In this document: piece by piece, positions 7,501 through 13,207 of the stretch
Layout of the letters: the number at the start of each line of letters is the position of its first letter
Numbering within the stretch: the first letter of the stretch is position 1
Source: an uncultured Faecalibacterium sp.
Lineage (GTDB): Bacteria > Bacillota > Clostridia > Oscillospirales > Ruminococcaceae
Direction: 5' to 3'
DNA: 13,207 nucleotides
Assembly (NCBI GenBank): GCA_900772565.1
Contig: CAAHET010000186.1
Coordinates: 1-13,207, forward strand
Position numbers and translations under genes: made by a program
The notes under the pieces: model-generated
The model's input: the letters and a program-made list of their open reading frames with translations, nothing else
Told to the model about the DNA's origin: nothing
Database searches by the model: none

Positions 7501-7998
7501 TGGATGATGGAAAACAACGAGACCGACTGGATCAACGCCTTCTTTGGCTCCAAGGAAGAAGCCGAGGCTATTCCCAGCTTGGAAGAGGGCTACAAGCTGT
7601 TCCACCCCAGCGAGGAGGAGCAGAAGCTGGATCACGGCTACGACGAGAGCAAAGATTTTGAAACGCTGGACCTCGAGGACATGAAAAAGGCAGCTGCTTT
7701 CCGCGGCGGCGAGGTGGTCAGCGACAAGATGGAAAGCGTCTATAAGCCGCTGGTCTGGAAGTGCGCCTTCGGTCACACCTTCAAGGCGACCCCCAACACG
7801 GTGCTGCGGGGCGGCCACTGGTGCCCGGAGTGCCAGCGCAGCGAGTGGCACTATGCCGAGATCGCCCGGAAGAACCCCTTCTACGCACAGGTCTGGAAGC
7901 CCATCCACGGCGATAAGCACGATTACCACATCCCCATGGCTTACAGTGCCTTTGACATCACCAAAAAGCTGAAAGAAGAACTCAACATCGAGGAGTAA
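4516..7998 (+). CDS. Fusion oxidoreductase: OYE-FMN / [4Fe-4S] / FAD-NAD(P) / extended SDR / zinc-ribbon tail
   Basis: A 1160-residue cytosolic protein starting at ATG behind AAAGGAGG. Residues 1-335 are an old yellow enzyme barrel with HCAHNYL (Tyr167 aligns with the catalytic Tyr of FadH) and the hallmark HRTDEYGGSLENRARF. Cys340, 343, 347 and 361 bind a [4Fe-4S] cluster (C-x2-C-x3-C-x13-C). Residues 384-640 hold two Rossmann fingerprints, GGGIAG (390-395) and GGGMVG (513-518), for FAD and NAD(P). This is the FadH/BaiCD/enoate-reductase layout, normally about 640-670 residues. A complete extended SDR (3-beta-HSD/epimerase type) follows at 658-960: TGATGTMG (664-671), Thr781, and Tyr809-x3-Lys813. 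The last 200 residues are unfamiliar and carry C-x3-H ... C-x2-C (1083, 1087, 1103, 1106), a likely zinc ribbon. Expected chemistry: hydride reduction of a conjugated C=C by the first half and carbonyl/alcohol redox by the SDR. Substrate unknown. It is translated just before a second SDR. Confidence 0.9.
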   Translation: MFDKLFTPITIKDMTLRNRIIMPAMGTRFTEDRFVNEKHIAYHVARARGGSALNIVEVSSVHALSAPKMFLSIAEDKYIPKLKELTDAIHAEGGKAGIQLWQGGLAVGMDQTAMILLSSDTELAPGFTVPGISKEMIAEVVDCYGKAAARAVAAGFDCIEFHCAHNYLPHSFLSDGLNHRTDEYGGSLENRARFPLECIRAIRAAIPEGMPLFMRIDAQDDGFGEAGLTVEDTITFCNWAKDAGVDVLDVSRGNIVTAASKYEVPPLDLPRGFNVDNAARIRKGTGMLTIGVGRINDPQQAEDILEADKVDLVVMGRAQLADPDFCNKCKEGRVEDIDRCVGCNQGCLDGFADLNMPHITCLRNPAIGRETECAAAMQPTQNPKTILIAGGGIAGLEAARTLKLKGHHPILCEATDALGGQFVLAGKAPRKEEMEVAIQSMAAQVQRMGVDVRLNTAVTPELIEEIKPAAVFNCIGATPLIPKIPGAEGAHVANSHDVLAGKVKPTGKVVIIGGGMVGMEVAELLAEQGCTVTDLEMMKEFCADLGSARKICVTESIYAHGITPVTEVKVTEIREGAVLGEKDGKTVEYPCNWAVLAIGSRKRDGAALEETCRKLGIGYLALGDAAGARRAMNATREAYDAALRVDDAVFMQDIIAGPKTVFVTGATGTMGQETVKQLLARSPRFKVRVLARPSDKNRALLKKMAHPMLEVVWGDMADLACVKRCVAGADYVLHIGAMVSPAADKYPEKTLYTNIGSTLAIIKAIQEQPNADDIHLVYVGTVAETGDRQYPVQMGRCGDPINPSIHDYYAISKVFSEFAVFESGLKHWVSIRQTGQYPTNEGAGEEPIIFHQPPNNVLEWSTSIESGICMANICENWVPESFWRKAYNLSSGKGWRFTCWEFTNLMMEGMGMTFADTQDPRRMAKYNFHGHYFSDADALNDILHFRCIDPKTYQQGIVDSMKAMMKNPMIAAMIPGAEAMKAQNVQIGHKRMGYDWMMENNETDWINAFFGSKEEAEAIPSLEEGYKLFHPSEEEQKLDHGYDESKDFETLDLEDMKKAAAFRGGEVVSDKMESVYKPLVWKCAFGHTFKATPNTVLRGGHWCPECQRSEWHYAEIARKNPFYAQVWKPIHGDKHDYHIPMAYSAFDITKKLKEELNIEE

Positions 7999-8002
7999 GG
8001 AG
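7996..8002 (+). promoter_or_regulatory. Ribosome binding site deciding the SDR start
   Basis: TAAGGAG overlaps the stop codon of the fusion gene. It stands seven bases before ATG 8010 but only one before the in-frame GTG 8004, so ATG 8010 is the better start. The overlap suggests translational coupling of the two oxidoreductases. Confidence 0.65.
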
Positions 8003-8009
8003 CGTGCCC

Positions 8010-8756
8010 ATGTTACTGGAAAATAAAGTTGCAGTTGTCACCGGCGGCAGCCGGGGTATCGGTCTTGCCACCGTCAAAGCCTTTTTGCAGGAGGGCGCTT
8101 CGGTGGTGCTGTGCGCCAGCCGTCAGGAGACCGCCGACCACGCGGTGGCAGAGCTGAAGGCTGAGCTGCCGGATGCCGTGGTGGAGGGCATCTGCCCGAA
8201 CCTTGCCGATGCCGCTGCCGTGCAGGCTGCTATGGACGCCGTTGCCGCAAAGTACGGCAAAATCGACATTCTGGTAAACAACGCCGGTATGTCGGAAAGC
8301 ACCCCCTTTGCCAGCTATACCCCGGAACTGTTTGATAAGACCATGGACCTGAACGTCAAGGACGTGTTCAACTGCGCCCATGCCGCCGCCAAGTGGATGG
8401 CAAAGCAGCACAGCGGCGTCATCCTGAACACCTCCTCGGTGGTGTCCATTACCGGGCAGGTCACCGGCGTGGCTTACCCCACTTCCAAGTTTGCGGTCAA
8501 CGGCTTTACCCTGACCCTTGCCCGGGAACTTGGCCCCCAGGGCATCCGGGTCAACGCTGTTGCCCCCGGCATTACCGAGACCGACATGATGAAAGCCGTG
8601 CCCAAGGAGATCCTTGATCCTCTTGTTGCACAGATCCCTCTGCGCCGTCTGGGTCAGCCGGAGGACATCGCCAATGCACTGGTGTTTCTTGCCTCGGAGA
8701 AGGCATCCTACATCACCGGCGTTGTGCTGAGCGTGGACGGTCTGGCAAGAGTCTAA
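8010..8756 (+). CDS. Classical short-chain dehydrogenase/reductase (BaiA/FabG-like)
   Basis: A 248-residue soluble NAD(P)-dependent oxidoreductase of standard classical-SDR length. Visible motifs: cofactor loop TGGSRGIG (11-18), NNAG (90-93), catalytic Ser143 in NTSSVV, Tyr156-x3-Lys160 (YPTSK), and the RVNAVAPG segment followed by TETDMM that closes the substrate pocket. The C-terminal SYITGVVLSVDGL stretch is the usual tetramer interface. It resembles bacterial hydroxysteroid dehydrogenases of the BaiA type as well as FabG and sugar-alcohol dehydrogenases, so substrate cannot be assigned. The gene follows the fusion gene by 11 bases and ends 39 bases before a strong terminator, making a two-gene operon. 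It probably interconverts a ketone and alcohol on the same molecule that the fusion protein reduces. Confidence 0.92.
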   Translation: MLLENKVAVVTGGSRGIGLATVKAFLQEGASVVLCASRQETADHAVAELKAELPDAVVEGICPNLADAAAVQAAMDAVAAKYGKIDILVNNAGMSESTPFASYTPELFDKTMDLNVKDVFNCAHAAAKWMAKQHSGVILNTSSVVSITGQVTGVAYPTSKFAVNGFTLTLARELGPQGIRVNAVAPGITETDMMKAVPKEILDPLVAQIPLRRLGQPEDIANALVFLASEKASYITGVVLSVDGLARV

Positions 8757-8795
8757 CTACCTTTTGACATTTTCTCCTTCATTTTCTTCTCTTTA

Positions 8796-8843
8796 TCCGG
8801 CTGTTACTGCTCCAAAAGGACGGGAACAGCCGGACTTTTTATT
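8796..8843 (+). terminator. Rho-independent terminator of the oxidoreductase operon
   Basis: TCCGGCTGTT (8796-8805) pairs perfectly with AACAGCCGGA (8825-8834). The 19-base loop can form a further small TCC/GGA stem, and CTTTTTATT follows. It lies between the SDR stop and the AraC start, so the AraC coding region cannot usefully begin upstream of it. Confidence 0.9.
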
Positions 8844-8870
8844 GCATGACCCAGCCCGGTATGGTACAGT
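8842..8870 (+). promoter_or_regulatory. Promoter of the AraC-family gene
   Basis: TTGCAT (8842-8847) and TACAGT (8865-8870) are 17 bases apart, with a TGn extended -10 (8862-8864). Transcription would start near 8877, giving a leader of about 25 bases. A perfect TATAAT at 8874-8879 lies just downstream but lacks a -35 at proper spacing. The -35 touches the T-tract of the preceding terminator. Confidence 0.55.
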
Positions 8871-8901
8871 TATTATAATAGGATACAGGAAGGTGAAAAA
8901 C

Positions 8902-10116
8902 ATGGAGCAGTACCAGAGCATTTGTCAGCACCTGTACGAGGCTACCCAGATCCCGGCGCTTCTGGTGGCGCAGGACGGTCATGTGGTGGCGGAGTGGTCC
9001 CATTTTTCCAAAACGCCGGTGCCGGAATACGGCTTCAAGATGGCGGTGCAGGATTTTGAGCTGCAAAAGCGGGACGCGCTGCACCCGACCATTTTCCATA
9101 TCAAGCCCGGCTATCTGTTCGCGGTGGCAAAGCTGGATGCGCAGCTGTACTGGGTCACGGGGCTGGTGTCTCCGGTGCACCGCAGCTATGAGGAAATTTT
9201 TGCCGCCTACGGGCAGGAAACGCTGTTCACCCCGGAAGCACTGCGCACGCTGGCTACCGGGCTGCTCAACTCTCCGCTGGTCACTCTTTCGCAGCTAAAA
9301 AGCGCGGTCTGCCTTTTGCTGTGTCTGGTACACGGCACCATGATCCCGGAGGAGAATATTCTGCTGTGCAACGATGAAGATCGTCTGCCCATCGGACAGC
9401 CGTTTCAGGCGGCGCTGTTCCAGATACGGGAAACCCCGGAGGCGCATGTTACCACCCAGCTGGAGGAGCGCATCGCCGCGCTGGTCGTGGCAGGGAACGT
9501 GGAGGAACTTGCCCGGTATATGCGCAAGCCGGAGCAGGGACAAAACGGAAAAATGTCGGATGACCCCCTGCGGCAGATGAAGTACCATTTTGTGGGGTTT
9601 ACCGTGATCGTATCCCGTGCCGCCATCAAGGGCGGCATGGACGAGGAAGAAGCCCTGACCCTCAGCGACCTTTACTGTCAGCGGGTGGACGTGATGACGC
9701 AGGCCATCGACATCCTGCGCACCTTCTACGAGATGAGCATGGATTTCTGCCGCAAGGTGCAGCAGGGCAAGCAGGGCAGCTACTCGCCCACGGTGCAAAA
9801 GTGCCTGCACTATATCTCCCGCCATCTGCACGAGAATATCCGCGCTGAGCACCTTGCCCTGCTGACCGGGCTCAGTTCCAAGACCGTGGCAGAGCGTTTC
9901 CGACAGGAGACGGGCTATTCCATCCCGGATTATCTCCACGCGCAGCGGGTGGAGGAGGCAAAGTATCTTTTGCGGTACACCGAGTATTCGCTGGCGGAAA
10001 TTTCCGGTATCCTGAACTATGCCTCCCAGAGCTATTTTACCAAGATCTTCCGGGACCGCACCGGGCAGACCCCGCAGCAGTACCGGGACTGCCCGCAGGA
10101 ACTGACAAATTCATAA
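8902..10116 (+). CDS. AraC-family transcriptional regulator
   Basis: Start chosen at ATG 8902 after AGGAAGG; the frame is open upstream to a TTG at 8764, but that would run through the operon terminator and the promoter. The 404-residue product ends in a two-helix-turn-helix AraC domain (about 296-396): first HTH in IRAEHLALLTGLSSKTVAERF, second in SLAEISGILNYASQSYFTKIF, then the family's closing TGQTPQQYR. The first 290 residues form a sensor region I cannot match to a sugar-binding cupin. Its start (LYEATQIPALLVAQDG) looks like the PAS/PocR-like input domains found in many Clostridial AraC proteins, so it may sense a small molecule. It is transcribed on its own between two terminators. By position it is the likely activator of the oxidoreductase operon, of the GH3 downstream, or both; this is inference. 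Confidence 0.9.
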   Translation: MEQYQSICQHLYEATQIPALLVAQDGHVVAEWSHFSKTPVPEYGFKMAVQDFELQKRDALHPTIFHIKPGYLFAVAKLDAQLYWVTGLVSPVHRSYEEIFAAYGQETLFTPEALRTLATGLLNSPLVTLSQLKSAVCLLLCLVHGTMIPEENILLCNDEDRLPIGQPFQAALFQIRETPEAHVTTQLEERIAALVVAGNVEELARYMRKPEQGQNGKMSDDPLRQMKYHFVGFTVIVSRAAIKGGMDEEEALTLSDLYCQRVDVMTQAIDILRTFYEMSMDFCRKVQQGKQGSYSPTVQKCLHYISRHLHENIRAEHLALLTGLSSKTVAERFRQETGYSIPDYLHAQRVEEAKYLLRYTEYSLAEISGILNYASQSYFTKIFRDRTGQTPQQYRDCPQELTNS

Positions 10117-10129
10117 GCTGATACCGGAG

Positions 10130-10158
10130 ATGCGGGGCGATTTGCTCCGCATTTTTTT
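10130..10158 (+). terminator. Rho-independent terminator after the AraC-family gene
   Basis: ATGCGGGGC (10130-10138) pairs with GCTCCGCAT (10144-10152) around a five-base loop, including one G-T (G-U) pair, and is followed by seven T. It starts 14 bases after the AraC stop and separates the regulator from the GH3 gene. Confidence 0.9.
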
Positions 10159-10173
10159 ATAAACTTCTTTTTA

Positions 10174-10207
10174 TTGATATACCTGCCCGCCGTTCCTTTG
10201 TTATAGT
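10174..10207 (+). promoter_or_regulatory. Possible promoter of the GH3 gene
   Basis: TTGATA (10174-10179) and TATAGT (10202-10207) are both good hexamers but 22 bases apart, longer than normal. A TATAGT -10 with an activator in place of a proper -35 is possible. The region lies just after the AraC terminator and 56 bases before the GH3 start. Confidence 0.3.
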
Positions 10208-10237
10208 AAGGCTACCATCCGCTGATTCACCAAAAGA

Positions 10238-10276
10238 ATGAAGGAAAGGCAAGGAATTTGTAGTGAAAGAGCGTAA
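10238..10276 (+). other. Short upstream reading frame overlapping the GH3 start
   Basis: ATG at 10238 opens a 12-codon frame (MKERQGICSERA) that ends at TAA 10274-10276, past the GH3 GTG start at 10263 in another frame. No strong ribosome binding site precedes it. It could be a leader peptide influencing GH3 translation, or chance. Confidence 0.2.
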
Positions 10277-13207
10277 CGAAAAGCGCCCGCCCCGCAAAAA
10301 AGGCATTGTTCCCATTGCGGTGCTGCTGACCATCGGTCTCGTGGTCAACATCGCCTGCGGAATCTTCTATTCCGCCATCACCCCGTTTATGACCGCAAAC
10401 TTCAACCCGCTGCTGACGGGTCAGAAGCAGGTGACCACCGGCCAGAGCCTGACTGTGGAGCAGGCGGCAGAGCAGAGCCGCGCCATGGCACAGGAACTGG
10501 TGCAGGAGGGGGCTGTTCTGCTGAAGGATCAGAACAACGCCCTGCCGCTGGCAGAGGGCACCGCCGTCAACCTGTTCGGCTATGGCTCCGTGGACCCCAT
10601 CTACGGCGGTAGCGGCTCCGGCGCAAGCGACACCTCCTCTAACATCGACCTCGTCACCGGCCTGACCAATGCCGGGTTCACGGTCAATCAGGAGCTGGTG
10701 GATTTCTACAAGAAGTCCGGCGTCAGCCGTGCAGCCCAGAAGGGCTTTGAAGGCTCCAACTTCACCCCCGCCGAGGTGCCCGCAGCCCAGTACACCGACA
10801 CGCTGCTGCAAAATGCAAAGGCTTTCTCGGATGTGGCCATCGTCACCATCTCCCGCGTGGGCGGCGAGGGCGGCGACCTGCCGCAGGATATGTACGCCGC
10901 CGGTTACAGCAAGACCGATGACGGCAGACATTATCTGGAACTGACGCAGGACGAAGAGGACCTGCTGGCCCTCATCAAGGCACAGGGCTTTAGCAAGGTG
11001 ATCGTGCTCGTCAACTCCTCCAATGCCATGGAGCTGGGCTTTTTGGAGGATGAATCCATCGACGCCGCCCTGTGGATCGGCAGCCTTGGCTCCACCGGCT
11101 TCAACGCCGTGGGCGAGATTTTGTCCGGCAAGGTGAACCCCTCCGGCCGTCTGTCGGACACCTACGCTTACGACCTGACCACCGCTCCGGCTTACTGGAA
11201 CGCCGGTGACTTTACCTATTCCAACCTCAAGCACCACTATGTGGAGTACGCCGAGGGCATCTATGTGGGCTACCGCTTCTACGAGACCCGCTATGTGGAC
11301 AACACCACCGGTGTCTGCGACGAAGCCGCCTACGCAAAGGCAGTACAGTATCCCTTCGGCTACGGTTTGTCCTACACCACTTTTGAGCAGTCCATCGCTG
11401 ATTACAAGACCACCGACAGCGCCATCGAGATGACCGTAGAGGTCAAGAACACCGGCGCTGTGGCAGGCAAGGATGTGGTGCAGGTCTACTACACCGCACC
11501 CTATACCGTCGGCGGCATTGAAAAATCCCATGTGGTGCTGGCAGGCTTTGCAAAGACTAGCCTGCTGCAGCCCGGCGCTTCCGAGAAGGTGACCGTCACC
11601 TTTGCCCCGGAGGACATGGCTTCCTACGATGAGACCGGCGCAAAGGCTTACGTTCTGGAAGCCGGTACTTACCAGATCAAGCTGATGAACAACGCCCACG
11701 ACGTGATTGACCAGCGGGAGTACGAAGTGCCCGCCACCATTACTTACAGCGGCGATAACGCCCGCAGCACCGACCTTGTGGCTGCCACCAACGAGTTTGA
11801 GGATGTGGCACAGGGTCAGATCAAGCAGTACGTCTCCCGCGCGGACTGGGAGGGCACTCTGCCCACCACCCGCACCGACGGCAAGACTGCCAGCGCAGAG
11901 ACCGTTGCCGCCAAGGAGAACACCCCTGTCTACGAGAATAACGACAGCGACCAGCCCATTACCATTGCCGACCACGGCCTGACGCTGGAGGATATGACCG
12001 GGCTGGATTACGATGATCCCAAGTGGAACGACCTGCTGGAACAGCTCAGCGTGGACGACATGACCAACATGATCTCCAACGGCGGCTGGTCCACCCCGGA
12101 AGTTGCCAGCGTGGGCAAGCCCGCCACCAACGATCTGGACGGTCCTGCCGGCATCAACAGTCTGGTCAGCAGCCTGAAGGGCGTTTCCTTCCCCAGCGAG
12201 GTCATCGTGGGTTCCAGCTGGAACACCGACCTTGCCCAGCGCTTTGGCACCGCTTTTGGTGCCGAAGCTGCCGCAAACCATGTGGTGGGTCTGTATGCCC
12301 CCGGCATGAACATCCACCGCACCCCCTTCTCCGGCCGTAACTTCGAGTATTACAGCGAGGACGGCCTGCTGTCCGGCAAGATGGGCGCTGCCATGGTGCA
12401 GGGCGTGGACAGTCAGGGCGTGTACACCTACATCAAGCACTTTGCCCTGAACGATCAGGAGTCCAACCGTCTGTCCATCTCTGTCTGGGCAAACGAGCAA
12501 TCCATCCGCGAAATTTACCTCAAGCCCTTTGAGCTTTCTGTCAAGGAGGGCGGCACCACCGCCGTCATGAGCAGCTACAGCCGCCTTGGCAACACTTGGG
12601 CAGGCGCTTCCAAGGCTCTGCTTACCGATGTGCTCCGCAACGAGTGGGGCTTCCACGGCATGGTGGTCACCGACTCTGCCATGGGCAACACCAGCTGGAT
12701 GGACATCAACCTTGCCCTCCGCGCAGGCGGCGACATGATGCTCTGCCTGATGGGCGTCAAGCTGGATTCCTCCTCTAACACCGCACAGCAGGCCATGCGC
12801 CGCGCCTGCCACAACATCCTTTACACGCAGGCAAACAGCATCGCCATTGCAGCAGCTGTGGACAACACCCCCTACTGGCTCATCCTGCTGGCCATCGTGG
12901 ACAGCATCCTGCTCATTGCCATCGTTCTGCTGATCCTCAAGCGCATCCCCGCCGGTAAAAAGCTGGGCAAGGGCGCAAAGGCCGGTATCTGCGTGGGCAT
13001 CGTTGCCGTGGTGGCACTGGTGTTCTGGGCAATGTTCTTCCGCAGCGGCAGCGCACCGGCTGCGGCAGCTTCCTCTGAGAGCGCAGCTGCTTCCGAGACC
13101 GCCGAGAGCACCGCAGCATCGGAAGAAGCAAAGGACGGCCTGTTCATGGAGCTGTCCCAGACCGATGCGGGCGGCTGGCTGGGCTGCCACGTCTACCTGA
13201 TGCAGGA
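10263..13207 (+). CDS. Membrane-anchored GH3 glycoside hydrolase with permuted domain order, 3' end outside window
   Basis: Start chosen at GTG 10263, six bases after AAGGAA; an in-frame stop at 10239 excludes anything much longer. 981 codons are seen and the frame is open at the edge. Residues 14-38 form a membrane anchor after a basic N-terminus. The usual second GH3 domain comes first (about 75-345; GGSGSG, and SRVGGEGGD with Glu202 as possible acid/base). A fibronectin-III-like domain follows (385-490), then the TIM barrel (580-850) with DLDGPAG (624-630), NIHRTPFSGRNFEYYSED (683-700), Lys725-His726 and nucleophile Asp804 in GFHGMVVTD. This inverted order is known from Ruminococcus albus and Butyrivibrio beta-glucosidases. 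Two more membrane helices (871-894, 907-928) flank a basic loop, then an Ala/Ser/Glu-rich linker leads to a further domain. The catalytic part should face outside. Likely a beta-glucosidase or beta-xylosidase; exact substrate unknown. Confidence 0.9.
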   Translation, partial: MKERNEKRPPRKKGIVPIAVLLTIGLVVNIACGIFYSAITPFMTANFNPLLTGQKQVTTGQSLTVEQAAEQSRAMAQELVQEGAVLLKDQNNALPLAEGTAVNLFGYGSVDPIYGGSGSGASDTSSNIDLVTGLTNAGFTVNQELVDFYKKSGVSRAAQKGFEGSNFTPAEVPAAQYTDTLLQNAKAFSDVAIVTISRVGGEGGDLPQDMYAAGYSKTDDGRHYLELTQDEEDLLALIKAQGFSKVIVLVNSSNAMELGFLEDESIDAALWIGSLGSTGFNAVGEILSGKVNPSGRLSDTYAYDLTTAPAYWNAGDFTYSNLKHHYVEYAEGIYVGYRFYETRYVDNTTGVCDEAAYAKAVQYPFGYGLSYTTFEQSIADYKTTDSAIEMTVEVKNTGAVAGKDVVQVYYTAPYTVGGIEKSHVVLAGFAKTSLLQPGASEKVTVTFAPEDMASYDETGAKAYVLEAGTYQIKLMNNAHDVIDQREYEVPATITYSGDNARSTDLVAATNEFEDVAQGQIKQYVSRADWEGTLPTTRTDGKTASAETVAAKENTPVYENNDSDQPITIADHGLTLEDMTGLDYDDPKWNDLLEQLSVDDMTNMISNGGWSTPEVASVGKPATNDLDGPAGINSLVSSLKGVSFPSEVIVGSSWNTDLAQRFGTAFGAEAAANHVVGLYAPGMNIHRTPFSGRNFEYYSEDGLLSGKMGAAMVQGVDSQGVYTYIKHFALNDQESNRLSISVWANEQSIREIYLKPFELSVKEGGTTAVMSSYSRLGNTWAGASKALLTDVLRNEWGFHGMVVTDSAMGNTSWMDINLALRAGGDMMLCLMGVKLDSSSNTAQQAMRRACHNILYTQANSIAIAAAVDNTPYWLILLAIVDSILLIAIVLLILKRIPAGKKLGKGAKAGICVGIVAVVALVFWAMFFRSGSAPAAAASSESAAASETAESTAASEEAKDGLFMELSQTDAGGWLGCHVYLMQ

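Noticed and set aside
4444..7929. Open frame of 1161 codons on the minus strand opposite the fusion oxidoreductase
   Set aside because: It is the mirror of a C/G-ending coding sequence that avoids TTA, CTA and TCA codons. The translation is His/Gly/Leu/Val-rich without recognisable motifs, while the plus strand has every catalytic motif.
4516..8756. Bile acid inducible (bai) 7-alpha-dehydroxylation operon
   Set aside because: Only BaiCD-like and BaiA-like parts are present, the first being fused to an SDR. No BaiB ligase, BaiE dehydratase, BaiF transferase or BaiG transporter is seen, so the name would overstate the evidence.
8764..8901. N-terminal extension of the AraC-family protein from a TTG at 8764
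   Set aside because: It would be encoded by the terminator and promoter region; ATG 8902 has a good ribosome binding site.
10227..13190. Open frame of 987 codons on the minus strand opposite the GH3 gene
   Set aside because: Same codon-bias effect; the product is His/Gly/Ala/Val-rich with no family resemblance, whereas the plus strand encodes clear GH3 motifs.

Overview
The window looks like chromosome from a GC-rich gut Firmicute of the Oscillospiraceae/Ruminococcaceae, most likely a Faecalibacterium or close relative. This is an inference. It rests on C/G-rich third codon positions, strong AGGAGG-type ribosome binding sites, a zinc-ribbon-class SPFH protein, and a beta-glucosidase with the permuted GH3 domain order known from Ruminococcus and Butyrivibrio. 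No RNA gene, CRISPR array, insertion sequence or phage gene was seen.

Layout. (1) Positions 1-797, minus strand: the 5' part of an SPFH/band-7 protein gene that runs off the left edge, preceded by a 44-residue small gene that reads well only if one base is restored in an A6 run. (2) Positions 798-1171: a divergent intergenic region with several short dyads and no convincing gene. (3) Positions 1172-4332, plus strand: an FtsX-type ABC permease and its ATPase, overlapping by four bases, with less C/G-biased codon use than the neighbours. (4) Positions 4333-8843: a regulated-looking oxidoreductase operon. It has a spaced direct repeat, promoter-like boxes and a leader that can pair with its own Shine-Dalgarno sequence. 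It then encodes a 1160-residue flavin/Fe-S/FAD/SDR fusion protein and a BaiA-like short-chain dehydrogenase, and ends at a strong terminator. (5) Positions 8842-10158: an AraC-family regulator with its own promoter and terminator. (6) Positions 10263 to the right edge: a membrane-anchored, domain-permuted GH3 glycoside hydrolase, incomplete at its 3' end.

How the parts may work together. The fusion protein joins an old-yellow-enzyme C=C reductase with [4Fe-4S] and FAD modules (2,4-dienoyl-CoA reductase/BaiCD layout) to a complete extended SDR that should act on a carbonyl or alcohol. A second, free SDR follows 11 bases later. Together they could carry out consecutive C=C and C=O redox steps on a cyclic or enone-type substrate such as a steroid, bile acid or plant phenolic; the substrate cannot be read from sequence. 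The AraC regulator just downstream is the natural candidate to control this operon, and the TGGAATGC direct repeat upstream of it is a candidate binding site. The fusion protein, with an additional zinc-ribbon tail, is the best candidate here for an undescribed system. The GH3 with membrane segments at both ends is the second.
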